This document shows positions 22,152 to 32,256 of a stretch of 64,000 nucleotides of DNA, one piece after another. This DNA comes from Isoetes taiwanensis (taxonomy: Eukaryota > Streptophyta > Lycopodiopsida > Isoetales > Isoetaceae): contig JAJEKV010000083.1 in NCBI GenBank assembly GCA_021234155.1, positions 3,316,573 to 3,380,572 of the forward strand. Reading direction: 5' to 3'. Within the stretch, counting starts at the first letter, position 1; every line of letters starts with the position of its first letter. The notes under the pieces were generated by a model. It saw nothing but the letters and a program-made list of their open reading frames with translations, did no database searches and was not told the DNA's origin. The translations under genes were made by a program, and so were the position numbers.

Positions 22152-23350
22152 CACTAGTAACGTAGATGGCATGGCAACACGACACATCCATCCACTTATG
22201 CAATATCACAAATGTTATAACATGGGATTAAGACCACAATACGACTTCAACACTCTCTCTCCTCTCCAACTCGATACTTGATCTTCAATCTTCTACCACT
22301 CAACGTTGGAACAGCTCCAGCTATATCTTATCTAAGGAGCGTCCACAATTGTAGCTCGACAATTGCAACTGTCTTGACATCTAGATCTATAATGCATACG
22401 TAAAGTAAGTATTTTGGATGGTGGGCCTTCCTTGCAATTCAATCCTCCATGTTGCATTCTACATCTCAGCTAGATTTAATGTACATCGTTGCATAGCAAA
22501 ATCAACGAAAAAAGCAAACTGAAACGAAGCAACCACGTTGAGCCAACAAAAAGTAATTCCTTAAAAACGGAAATCCTCAATATAATGCGTTTACATCTTC
22601 CACAGATTACAAGGAGCTGTTTGTAAAACTCTCTAGATTTTATCCAATTAGATTCCATCCAAGATATCTACTTTGAGGACTTTGTTGATTCACGAAGACC
22701 ACAATACACATTCCCTTAAAATAAAAGGACGTCTGCAAGCCTCGCCTTGAATATATTTGGAATGTTTTAGTGATTTGAGCTTTCAAATCCATGACGTGAA
22801 ACAGCTGATGTGCATCTCTTTGAGTTACCTATTTGATAACCGACTAAAAGATGCAACAAAATTAGCCAGCTTTTCCATTTTCTACCAAATGTATATACCT
22901 TACTTAGAAATAAAAAGGAAAAATATCAGCATTAGTATCAAGAAGATTGATAGATTACTGCTTATTTCAAAAGAAATTTCCCCATAATTGTAGACGTATA
23001 ATGAGATACAGCAGAAATTATGCTTGCACAGATTATTGTGCTCTCTAGTATTTCTTAACATTTGCAAGCAGCAATCAGCCAGGATCCTTACCACATTCCT
23101 ATCAAAAGCTTTACTTCTTATCAAATCCTTTAGAAAAACATGAGGTAGTCATCGCTCAAAATCAACTAAAAGTTTGCGATCGAATAAAAGAGATTGTTTG
23201 CACGGCAACTCGTTGTATTAACAATATATGAGATTTAGCACTAGCCTTCAGACTGTAGCGTTGACACTTAGACCCTTTAATTCTGATATTTCGGACTGTT
23301 CAGAATCTTGTATTGGTTACCTTTTTCTTAGAGGTCGCTTGGCAGGCAGA
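22152..23350. other. Intergenic sequence downstream of the CCDC12 gene
   Basis: AT-rich sequence without a convincing frame. It may include the 3' untranslated region of the minus-strand gene that ends at 23360. Confidence 0.5.
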
Positions 23351-23359
23351 TGGAACAAA

Positions 23360-24491
23360 TTACTCTTGCCCACTTCCGTTTCCATCTCCTGAAACTTCTT
23401 GTCTTCTTTTATCTTCCTCACCTATAAGCAACCAGCAGTAATTGCACTGGTAAGGTTGTTGAGAAAGGACAGACATTCAAACTAAATTTATGCAAAAACG
23501 TATTCAGGCTGTTCGCTTACGCATAAGTTCGATAATTGCCCTTTGAGTGCGCTTTTCCAGCTTTTCAAGTTTCTTAGCAACATCCCTTCGAAGGTCAGAA
23601 TTAGCCTTCTTAGGAGCAATGCTCACAATTGGATCCTGCACAAACCCACACATTCTTTAACAAAACAAGAAATAGTAAAGAAATTAAATTCTGTAAATAA
23701 AACTGTATATGCCATGCGTTGACTTGAGTGTATGTCCTTTCCTTAAAAATTGATCTGAGAGCCTTGGGTCGTGTAAAATAGGCAAAATGGACCTTTGGCA
23801 ATAAGCAAAATATCTCCACTCACCCTTCATACTCACTATTTCCAGTTGAACTACAGTGTTAACCTCGTAATTCCTCATGTTTTAACTTATAGTCTTATGT
23901 CTCTTCCTTAAATATTTATCTTGAAGCATGTACAACAGGCAACCATTTAAATGGACCTTTGGCTACTATTTCAATTAGCCTACAAAGCTGATTGTTTTTT
24001 ATTCCTCGCGTTCTTATGATGGGGCAAAATATACATGGTTATCAGTATCCACTTTGAATAATAGCCCTCTATAGCACATTATGACTGAGGAAAACTCAAA
24101 GGGATAACAAACTACCGTCACTGACCTCTGTCTTTGTGGCTATTGCATCAGAAGGCAACTTCTCGAGAGGATCATCAAATTTGGGCAGCACGGGAGGATC
24201 TCTTCTTAACTTTCTGAGTTCCTCATCCCGCAGAAAAGCATTCCGAAACCTTATTTCAGGCTGAGGTCTGTAGGCAAATTAATTTCCAAGAGTTATACAA
24301 AACCCATATGAAATACACTCGGCCAAGGCAAAAAAAGCAGAAAAGAATTACTCTTGAGTATCTCCGTTGGCCTCTGTATCAGCTTCAGGCTCTGCAACAT
24401 CGTGCTCGTCTCCGTCGGCTTGAGAAAGCTCGGCAGCTGCACGTAGGGCTTTGAGACGCTCCTTTCTCTCCTGTGCTTCGTCTAGTCCCAT
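23360..24491 (-). CDS. CCDC12/Cwf18-like pre-mRNA splicing factor, four exons, 152 residues
   Basis: Exons are 24491-24352, 24267-24126, 23635-23521 and 23421-23360, joined at GT-AG introns of 84, 490 and 99 bp. They total 459 nt, exactly 153 codons including the TAA. Exon 1 starts MGLDEAQERKERLKALRAAA and is then acidic. Exon 2 has PQPEIRFRNAFLRDEELRKL and PPVLPKFDDPLEK. Exon 3 has DPIVSIAPKKANSDLRRDVA and KKLEKLEKRTQRAIIELM. Exon 4 is a charged tail ending GSGQE. The KERL..LR start, the RFRN and APKK..DLRRD blocks, and the coiled-coil are those of CCDC12/Cwf18, a small component of the activated spliceosome. Human CCDC12 has 166 residues. A TGA lies in frame upstream of the ATG. No defect is seen, so this is probably the one intact cellular gene in the window. 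Confidence 0.88.
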
Positions 24492-24499
24492 TTCAAATG

Positions 24500-25990
24500 C
24501 TACAAATCACACGACCTAGAAATATTTAGGGAAATTCCAAATACACCATCCAACTTTTAACTGCTATCTGGGCCGCCAAACTTTTAAGTCAAATCGATCC
24601 CACACATACATCAAAACATTATCTGAAGACATGTACAAGCAAATAAGGCTAAAAACCACGCTGGCATGGTGTTGGAGCATCCCGGCCTCTATTCTTTGCA
24701 AGATCTGGCATCTGGACACTTCGAACCATATCTTCAAGGGTAAACCGGCCGGTTTGGGGCCAAATCGATCTATTTCAGGTTGTTCTAGACAAACATATTC
24801 TACCCAGGTATCTTCCTTCTGGCTACCCCATACATGCTTAACATATGCCAATCCTTCTTAAGATGCACCTTCAAACTCCCCCCTTCCCATGGCTACTAAA
24901 GGTTTGGATTGTCAAGCATCATACTATGATTTTCATGAAATTCAGAAGCTAGTTTACAATAATCCATGAAACTATTCCAGAGATAGACATAAAAGCAAGC
25001 GAATACTCTCAAAACAATGAAGATTGTCATTTTGGTATTTAAGAAACATAAAGATGTTGTTAGCATATTACATAAGTTAGCTTCCATGCATCTCCTGAGC
25101 AAATCATCTCAACTAGATAGCCGAAAGGTTTTCTATGATTAGGAACAAGCAAAGGGCCAGTGGATAGTCTTCCCTCCTCAAATTGAATAGATCATATGGT
25201 TACCCATTTACTAGTATCGAAGCATAGGTTAGTGTTTTCATCCCCATGAATGCAATAAACCCGATTCAAAATCTCATGTAGCTCATTACCTCCTGCAAGT
25301 GAAACACAGTCGAGCCCCTCCACGTTGATAAATGCCATTTATACTATGTGAAAGAAAAGGATATGTGCCCGAGCCTTGCAATAGCCAACAAAGAAACGGG
25401 TAAGCAAGAGAAAAAGGGGTAAAGCATCTTACCTTCAGATTGTGCTAATCATGATGTCCAAGCAGCAGAACAAGCAGCAGAGAGTGCATCGATCAACAAT
25501 TCCTTCTAATGCTAGCGGAATAATTTCATCCTGTTATCCATAATCAAAGATTCAAATCTACAACAGTAGTAACTCAGTTTTCGTCAGGCAGCCATGATCT
25601 TTTTCCTCTGTTTACAACAGATACTCTATTAACGTGGACTCTTTCTTTGGTGCTTCACTATTCTTTGGTAAACTGCTATGACTTCTTCCTTGAATTTTGT
25701 CACGTCGAAAGGGTATGTCCGAGAATATGGGATACTGACCTATAGGAATGAAGATTCAAATTATGTAGAACAGCATTGATATTTTCCTGCCAACAAGGAT
25801 CATCTCGTATTGTGATTTTAAAGCAAGATGGTTTATGCTTACTAGATGCTCCATTCTTTACTAGTGACAAAGATCATCTACTTGGTCTAGAATGATTAGT
25901 GGCAAGGTTTTTTCCTATTTTGGTAATGAACAAACTTCTGTAGCCTTCTTTGCAACACTCGAAAGCATGATGATATGTAAAAAAACGTGC
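24500..25990. other. Upstream region of the CCDC12 gene and intergenic DNA
   Basis: The first few hundred bases must hold the promoter and 5' untranslated region of the minus-strand CCDC12-like gene. No TATA box is obvious. A 95-codon minus-strand frame at 24564-24851 has no recognisable family. Beyond 24900 I see only AT-rich sequence. Confidence 0.45.
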
Positions 25991-25999
25991 CCACATGTA

Positions 26000-26175
26000 A
26001 CTCAAGTACTGCTACACTTGAGTTATTTTTCATCCTGGATACTATTGTGCCGAAGATTGTTCAAGTACTGCTATGCCTGAAATGGGGTACTGATATATGC
26101 TCAAGTAATATTACGCCTATTCGGGTCTTGGATACTATTATGCTAAGATTACTCAAGTTCTGATATGCCTGAGAA
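26000..26175 (+). repeat. Degenerate tandem repeat (CTCAAGTACTGCTA-type)
   Basis: Related blocks start near 26001 (CTCAAGTACTGCTACACTTG), 26059 (TTCAAGTACTGCTATGCCTG), 26099 (CTCAAGTAATATTACGCC) and 26152 (CTCAAGTTCTGATATGCCTG), with GGATACTATT between some of them. Spacing is irregular, 40-58 bp. Confidence 0.65.
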
Positions 26176-26739
26176 TCGGTATTTTTGCTAAGGCACTGAT
26201 ATACCTTTGTATCTAGCCTCTGGCTCATGGCTTCTGTACCAGTCTTTGCAGCTCTGTATCACCTCTAGTTCTTCATCTAAAGCCATTGCTTCTCTGGGCT
26301 CCTTTCTATCCGCTATTAGCTTATCCTAATGGGCCCCCTTTTCTCAGAGGACAGCTTTATGCATGGGACATCGTGCGCATGCTTTTCCATATCCACCATG
26401 TAGCAAGGAAATTTCATTGGAGCTAGCTATTTATTGGTGGATCCCTTTCGGCGACGACCAAACAGATTTGCATTTGGTAGCATTAATTCATCCCATGACA
26501 CAACGATGATCAAAATAGCCTTAATTTTAGCATGAGATTGTTTGATTGCACTTATGAAACGTCATGAAATAAAGAGAAACCTTTACAAACTAGCAAAAGG
26601 CACACCAGAAGGCTTTAGCAAGGTCATATTGGTTAAGGCTTGGTAGTTGGTTTAGGTTGCACATGTAAACAAGATAAAAATATATTTATATACAAGAAAT
26701 TTAATGCGTCCTACAGTGCATGTTCCTACGTGCAAGTTC

Positions 26740-27460
26740 TTGTAAAAGAATCTCTTGAGAATACTCTAAATTCATAGATTCTCTAAGATTCTACCAAGGT
26801 TCTCTTAGAGGGTTCGTGAGCATTTCTCTAAATTTTATAAGATTCCCTCTAAATTCCATTAGATTTCTCTAGATTCTCCAAGATTTTATGAAGATCCCCT
26901 TAGATTCTCTTAGATTCATTTAGGTTTTATGAGATTGCCCTAGGTTCCCTTACATTACATGAGATTCAAAGAGATTCTATAAAGATTCCCTTAGATACTC
27001 TAAGATTTCATCAACGTTTTCTTAGATTCCCTTAAATTTTATGAAGATTCCTTTAGATTCCCCAAATTTTCAGAGATTCCCTTAGGCTTTTAAATATTTT
27101 CCTAGATTCTCTTACATTTTATAAGATTTTCTTACATTTTATTAGATTCTTCTGGATTCCTTTACATTCTAGAACTTTTTAGAACATTCTAAGACTTTCT
27201 GGAACATTCTAAGACTTTCAATATATTCTAGAACTTTCTGGAAGTATTTCCCTAGATTTCCTTACATTCCCGTAGATTCCCCTACATTCTAGAACATTCT
27301 AAAAATTATTAGAACAATTTGGAACTTTCTGGAAGAATTTTCTTAGATGCCCCCTAGATTCTCTTATGTTCTAGAAGTTTCTAGAAGATTCTAGAACTTT
27401 CTAGAGCCTTCCAGAACATTCTAGAACCTTCTTAAACTAGCTAGAATGTTATAGGCTATT
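26740..27460 (+). repeat. Low-complexity tract of AGATTC/TTCTAGAA-type degenerate repeats
   Basis: About 700 bp is built almost only of variants of AGATTCCCTTAGATTCTCTT and, towards the right, TTCTAGAACATTCTAGAA. No frame is open. From 27165 to 27430 there are seven TTCTAGAA, three TTCTGGAA and one TTCCAGAA, each matching the inverted TTCnnGAA core of heat-shock elements. Whether it is a decayed satellite or a regulatory cluster cannot be told from sequence alone. Confidence 0.85.
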
Positions 27461-27514
27461 TTATCTTAATGGCAACATTACCCTTAAGTATATTTGAAAC
27501 ATAAATTATTCTTG

Positions 27515-27605
27515 AAATTAATGCTTGGTCTAGTGGTTAAAATAGGGGGCTGGGGGGTCAATGGCTACGGTTCGAATCCCCCACACAACATAAAAATTTT
27601 AAAAG
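27515..27605 (+). mobile_element. tRNA-derived SINE (copy 1)
   Basis: A box-A-like TGGTCTAGTGG is followed about 35 bp later by a perfect box-B-like GGTTCGAATCC, then CCCCACACAAC and an A/T-rich body. The acceptor and T stems do not pair well enough for a functional tRNA. The stretch from CCCCCACACAAC through AAAGCC also occurs in the two elements at 33045-33315, on the opposite strand, so this is a dispersed SINE family. Confidence 0.7.
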
Positions 27606-27619
27606 CCTTTCTCTAACGG

Positions 27620-28030
27620 ATGAGCATTCAACTTGAGCCGTGGGATCTTGGATTCGATCAAGGGTCGAGATCTCACGCAATATGAGCCATAGGATCTATT
27701 ACATATAATTCCCAAAGTCATGTGCACCGTAGGATATGTGCCAAGCCACGTGAGCTGTAAGATCCTAGATCGACGATTAGGATCAAGAAGAACCTGGACC
27801 GTAAGATCGATTGCATATAATTCCCAAAGCCATGTGCACCGTAGGATGTGTGCCAAAGCAACGTGAGCCGTAGGATCTCGGACCGACGATCAGGATCAAA
27901 TCAACCTGGACCGTAGGATCGCTTACATATAATCTGATACAAACTCCCAAGCCATCTGGGCCATACGATGTGTCCCAAAGCCACGTGAGCCGTAGGATCT
28001 CGGATCAACGGTCGGATTGAGTATGACAAA
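27620..28030. repeat. GAGCCGTAGGATC repeat family, cluster 1
   Basis: Variants of CACGTGAGCCGTAGGATCTC and CATGTGCACCGTAGGAT recur four to five times, with spacer variants such as ACATATAATTCCCAAAGC. The same family is at 56995-57430. It has no open frame. The right end, CGGTCGGATTGAGTATGACA followed by AACATAAGAACATATA, matches the foldback in the second cluster. Confidence 0.75.
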
Positions 28031-28059
28031 CATAAGAACATATATATGTTATGACAAGT

Positions 28060-28420
28060 TACGCACCGATGATGTGGTGCAAAGGGAGCAGGCGCAAGTT
28101 CGGTGTTTTCATAATTATAGTTGTTTTCATAATTATAGTTGTTATCCTTTTGAAGTGTAAAATGAAGCAAAGTAAAGAACCCATGGGGTGACCCAAAGTA
28201 ATTGAAGCAATGTATTTCTTTTTGTTTGTTCCTTTTTTAATGCTACTAGGATGACATGAATTAAGTAGATCTATCATTACGCACTGATGGGGTGGTGCAA
28301 AGGGGCAAGTGCAAGTCCGGTGTTTTCATAATGATAGTTGTTATCCTTTAATGTTTCTGTCAACCAACTTTGAATTGTAAAATGAAGCAAAGTAAAGGAC
28401 CCATGGGGCTTATGATCACA
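28060..28420 (+). repeat. Direct duplication (about 217-bp offset)
   Basis: TTACGCACCGATGATGTGGTG at about 28060 and TTACGCACTGATGGGGTGGT at about 28276 begin two copies. Each continues with GCAAGT, GGTGTTTTCATAAT, and then AATGAAGCAAAGTAAAG plus ACCCATGGGG. Copy 1 has an extra internal repeat of TTTTCATAATTATAGTTG. Confidence 0.8.
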
Positions 28421-28429
28421 AGGTGGGCC

Positions 28430-29020
28430 TTAGCTTCTGCCAGCCCAATGGTGATATAAACATTGCCACACAAATTGGCTCGCTCTGCAAGCAGATGCCT
28501 GAGATACAACAGACACAAATTATAATAAAGCTTATCACCATGGATTTACAAACACATTAAGGATTTACTATAAGCAAGAAACTAGTTACCAAAATGCACA
28601 AGCTAACCTGCAAGTGATCAGTTGAAGGTGCCCAATGGCACAAAGAGCTCCATGCAGCAACAATAGTGTTAAGACAACGATGAGGCAAGCCACTATCTTC
28701 TATGTCCTTTAGTTGCTTCTATACATACGGAAAAATATTTATTGCTTCTTAAGTTTTAAAGATATAACATTATCTCTTACACCTGGAATAGATTTGCATT
28801 CAAAACATGGAAGACATGGACATAATAAGGTAAACAACCAAGTCTCATATGCAGCTTATTACCATAGGTCCACAAGCATTGCGCATCAATAATACTCCCA
28901 ATAGCAATTGAACTGTAGGTGGGTTCAGCCGTAGATGCATATATACGTGCATTCAATGACTTGATATGTGTAGATTCAAAGGACATGCCACATAAACAAT
29001 CAAATTTACCTTTCACCGTT
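28430..29020 (-). other. Unassigned exon-like frames on the minus strand
   Basis: Three pieces look coding. At 29016-28790 the frame reads ESTHIKSLNARIYASTAEP and AIGSIIDAQCLWTYGNKL and ends LNANLFQ at a CAG/GTGTAAG donor. At about 28725-28613 it reads LKDIEDSGLPHRCLNTIVAA and WSSLCHWAPSTDHLQ, ending at a CAG/GTTAGC donor. At about 28500 a CTCAG acceptor is followed by ASACRASQFVWQCLYHHWAG and a stop, or in another frame by HLLAERANLCGNVYITIG. The exon edges are canonical, so this is probably part of a real or recently dead gene. I do not recognise the protein. Confidence 0.4.
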
Positions 29021-30050
29021 GAAGCTTATTGGCTGGCCGTGAGAATTTTAACATATCTTTCAAATGCAAGCTCTATCTTCAAGAGTATCCGTTGGAAAGA
29101 TCAAAGAAAGACATCAGAATATTGCTAGGCACACAAATTTCAAAATCCTAGTGTAAATGGCCCAAATATGGAAAACTTCATTTGTTGTTCTAACTGTATA
29201 GCAGCGTAGAAAGATGGCCATACTCTGTTTCTCAAGCATGCACATCCATTGAAAAACTTAATGAATGATCTACGGAAGTCTCTAGGTGCATATTTTTAAA
29301 TTCATTGTGTAAACATGTCAAATAAACCAGAATGTTTTTAAATCCAAGGCTTCCTTTATGAGGAATGTTGTAAAGAATAAGTCATCGTTTTCTATGATAG
29401 ACCTAGGCAGAGCTTAATCACACTTTTGTGATAAAAAAAATAAAGGGAAACCTAAGAACTTGTGGTGCAACCGGAATAGAAAAACAGGCAGCAATTTTAT
29501 CCGAGAGAATCTTCTACATACAGGCGATCTTTTGAAATGTGGTTGATACGACAAACAAGCATATGTGCCATTATTTATTGCATCATAAAACTTTAAAAGC
29601 CTCTTCACATTTGTGCTAATATTTGACAGATTAGTATCATGAACTAATGAACAACTGCAACTTGTATACTTTATGAAGCTTCCCTTCCTGAATATATGTA
29701 TGGGCTGCCGCTAAACTAACAGGAAGTACTGAAGGCAACAATATATGCAAAATGGCACAGAATCAACTAGTAGGCCAATTACATCTTGATGATTGGACAT
29801 ATGAACTAAGAAAAAGTAGTTATGGCAATAATATGTCCAACTGGTAGAGAATAAAATAGTAAGGGCAATTACATCTTCGAAAACCACCAAAATCAATTGA
29901 ATCTGTCCAAAGAAAAGATGGTCCATAGAAATGGAAAAATAGAATCAAGCAAATGATAGAGGTACATTTTTGTGAATCTAGCTGCAAGATCTTATTTCAT
30001 CTAATAAATCCAATGAACGGAAAAAATCAACTTTCATCTCAAATACTTAT
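29020..30050. other. No recognisable gene
   Basis: Short minus-strand frames at 29414-29608 and 29711-29926 are hydrophobic and lack known motifs. The region may be intron or intergenic DNA between the exon-like pieces on the minus strand. Confidence 0.4.
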
Positions 30051-30055
30051 ATTAC

Positions 30056-30161
30056 CTTGTCAAGCTCGAGGCAGGGAATCCAGCCCTTGGAAATCATATA
30101 GTCAATCTCCTTCGCAACAGAATCAGAAGAAAGTGGAGGAACATAAAACAAAGTTTCAAAT
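30056..30161 (-). pseudogene. rbcS: RuBisCO small subunit exon (partial rbcS)
   Basis: After an AAAG acceptor the minus-strand frame reads FETLFYVPPLSSDSVAKEID, then YMISKGWIPCLELDK, and stops at a GTAATA donor. This is the central exon of rbcS, where functional genes have (K)FETLSYLPPL and GW.PCLEF. Both boundaries match the usual intron positions in seed plants. The protein is the small subunit of the chloroplast carbon-fixing enzyme. No transit-peptide exon is found upstream and no C-terminal exon downstream, and several normally constant residues differ (FYV for SYL, ELDK for EFE). So it is probably an isolated or decayed copy rather than a working gene. Confidence 0.65.
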
Positions 30162-30299
30162 CTTTAATTGGTAGACGGATTTACAGTATGCATAATGACT
30201 TCAGAGTTGTCTTTGAACAAAAGAATATGCTTGCACATGAAACTACAGATCCTGATCCAAAACAATGCCCAGCAACAACAAACTTTCCAAAAGAGGTTC

Positions 30300-31475
30300 A
30301 GACAAAGAGAGAGCTTGTATGCAATTTCTTTCTTGAGCTGAGAAGATACAGCTTTTACATTCGTCCAAGACTGCATCAACCAATTTGCCCTTTGGTCAGG
30401 TCCAATTAAGTCCAATTATATACAAACAGATTCACTACAATTCCTAAATATTTACCCATAACAAGCTTTCTAAAAGAATTTTCTCTACTACCGGCTTCAA
30501 AATTCTATAAAACCTAGCGGATGTTGATAACGCTAGACCTGCAAAGAATTTAAAAGCGCCTGGGAATCAACATATCATTTTACGTTTATCAAGTATTTTT
30601 TGAAAAAGTGCATAGACTTACCAATGCAGGATTTAGGTCTAATTGTTGCTGCAATCACAATAATTATTTTATCCCCCCTTTATAATACGACATAGAGAGC
30701 TCAAATTGTTGTGAATCTGTTTGTACGCGCTCTCTATGTCGTATTATAAAGGGGGGTTTCCAGACAATTTAAAGGGGGGCTTCCAGACAATCCAAATAGG
30801 TAATCTGAGCCTGACAGCAGCTGATCTTAATGCACATTCAGCATCAGTAAGAAGAGATTGCATATCTTTGGCTGACCATTCCTGCCTTTCACTGGACTGC
30901 CATAGATCCTCCGGCACAAATTCAATCTGATAATCATAATTTGTTTTCAGAGCCCATCACATGAAAATGCTGAGGCATGCTTGGGCCCAAGTCAAGTTCT
31001 TTGAAAGCAACCAAGAGGTCTGCAAGCCTATGTTAACAATAGACGCATCTCCTGGATAACCTGCAGAAGGAAGTAAGCATGTCAGAAATAAGAAGATGTT
31101 TCCAAGCAAATAAATATGGGTTTTCAAAGAACTAACATGTCAAACAACTAAATGCGAACTTTTTAAAAACTGTAATGCTTGCTAGCTTCAGCTTTCCGAT
31201 TTCTTTAGGCATACCATTTCGGTTGCCAGTTCCATCACTGGCTGCATCCTGAGTCTGGTCCTTGACAGACTCAACTGGTAAGAAGGAGCTATCTTCAGTC
31301 TGGGCTGGTTGTGGAGAAGGATTTGGCTGTTGGGTCTCTCCTTTTTCCTTGCATACATGCCCATCGTAGAAGGAAGGGCCACCTTCGAACTGCAGCCAGA
31401 TTTGGTGATCATCGCCATAGCTAGGGCTTGGCCTGCTCTTTATATCTGTCTTCCTAACGCAACAGAGGGTTGCCC
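30300..31475 (-). other. Unassigned multi-exon gene remnants on the minus strand
   Basis: Several frames with splice-like edges lie in a row. One open stretch ending near 31475 reads KSRPSPSYGDDHQIWLQFEG and PSFYDGHVCKEKGETQ, then QPAQTEDSSFLPVESVKD. Around 31060-30945 one frame gives LADLLVAFKELDLGPSMPQH. From a TTATCAG acceptor at 30926 the frame reads IEFVPEDLWQSSERQEWSAK and MQSLLTDAECALRSAAVRLR. A 27-nt exon candidate at 30648-30622 (QQLDLNPAL) has an AG acceptor and a GTAAGT donor. At about 30385-30300 the text is WTNVKAVSSQLKKEIAYK. No family is recognised, and whether they belong to one transcript is unproved. Confidence 0.4.
30673..30756. repeat. Perfect 28-bp inverted repeat, 28-nt loop
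   Basis: The arm at 30673-30700 starts CCCCCCTTTATAATACGACA and ends TAGAGAGC. It is matched without error by the reverse complement at 30729-30756. The right arm is followed by a short tandem duplication, GGGGGGTTTCCAGACAATTT and GGGGGGCTTCCAGACAATCC. Transcribed, this would form an 84-nt hairpin with a fully paired stem. Confidence 0.95.
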
Positions 31476-31518
31476 TCTAAGCCGAAGTGAAATCATAACT
31501 GAAACAACAATGTTGTGT

Positions 31519-31887
31519 TCACAGTTGAGGAATTTGTAGTTGCAATGCTACAAATTGGTCTGGAGTGAAGACATTGCTTTGAAGGTGTGTCCATGATGCC
31601 ATCATTGTTAACTGTCCAGTGCTCAATGCCATAAGCCCTCCACCGGCACCATCGTGACAGAAGAGGCGCTTGCTAAGCTTGTATTGGCGTTTTAGAGCCC
31701 ATTTGGAGGCGAGAAATTCAACAATCACATACCTTCCGGTAAGAAAGATATCCCTGTTCCGCAATTTTTGGCCGTCCGGACTGTATGCTTGAGCAACTTT
31801 GATAAGATACTTGGTGTTCCAAAAATCTGCATGTTGGACCTTGTCCCTGGCCGTCTCATCGCTGAAGGGCGGTGCCAGCTTCCCCAT
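31519..31887 (-). CDS. DUF1348/SnoaL-like (NTF2-fold) protein, first exon or fragment
   Basis: An ATG at 31887 opens MGKLAPPFSDETARDKVQHA, then FWNTKYLIKVAQAYSPDG and LRNRDIFLTGRYVIVEFLAS, then KWALKRQYKLSKRLF. This follows the DUF1348 pattern of a small NTF2-fold protein found in bacteria, fungi and plants: ETA.KVQ..E..WN..D..KVA.AYTPD, RNRD.FLTGR.AIV.FL, KW..E..YRL.K.L. The biochemical role is unknown. After RLF the frame (CHDGAGGGLMAL) departs from the family, so an intron or a truncation begins there. The usual later segment (a WFRSYGNE-type motif) is not evident, although SYGDDHQIW at about 31455 could be a diverged form. A TAA lies in frame upstream of the ATG. Confidence 0.55.
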   Translation of the reverse strand: MGKLAPPFSDETARDKVQHADFWNTKYLIKVAQAYSPDGQKLRNRDIFLTGRYVIVEFLASKWALKRQYKLSKRLFCHDGAGGGLMALSTGQLTMMASWTHLQSNVFTPDQFVALQLQIPQL

Positions 31888-32070
31888 CTCCTTGTGAATT
31901 CTCAGACACGCTTAGATAATCGTGGGAACAAGCAAAAGTTTACCTAAGCGCGTAAAAAGAAAAAAAAAAGGCCAGGATTGGTAAGAGGACGCGAAGCAGA
32001 AGAGAGAAAAACAAGCCAGGATTGGTAAGAAAAGCGAAGCAGGAGAGAGGTAGAGGAAGTTTCCATGGTC

Positions 32071-32251
32071 CATAAAAGACAAGACGGCGACATTTCGCCC
32101 TTTTTCAGCCCAGATTTAAAACTGTAATAGTTCTATTCCGGATCACTTGAAAATCAGGTGTCTTTACTGCCAGAAAAACCAGTCAGGGGGTAAAATGTCG
32201 CCGGAAAAACCAGTTGGGCGGGCTAAAATGTCACCGTTCTTGTCTTTTATG
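32071..32251. mobile_element. 181-bp MITE with about 30-bp terminal inverted repeats
   Basis: CATAAAAGACAAGACGGCGA at 32071, followed by CATTTCGCCC, pairs with the right end, whose reverse complement is CATAAAAGACAAGAACGGTG then ACATTTTAGCCC. The interior contains a partial extra copy of TAAAATGTCGCCGG. No coding capacity. Confidence 0.85.
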
Positions 32252-32256
32252 TAAAA

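Noticed and set aside
27515-27590. A functional tRNA gene
   Set aside because: Box A and box B are good, but the T stem and acceptor stem do not pair; the same sequence recurs as a SINE at 33 kb.
30680-30700. Partial resemblance of TATAATACGACATAGAGAG to a phage T7-type promoter
   Set aside because: Only the TAATACGAC part matches, the remainder differs, and nothing else phage-like is nearby; treated as coincidence.
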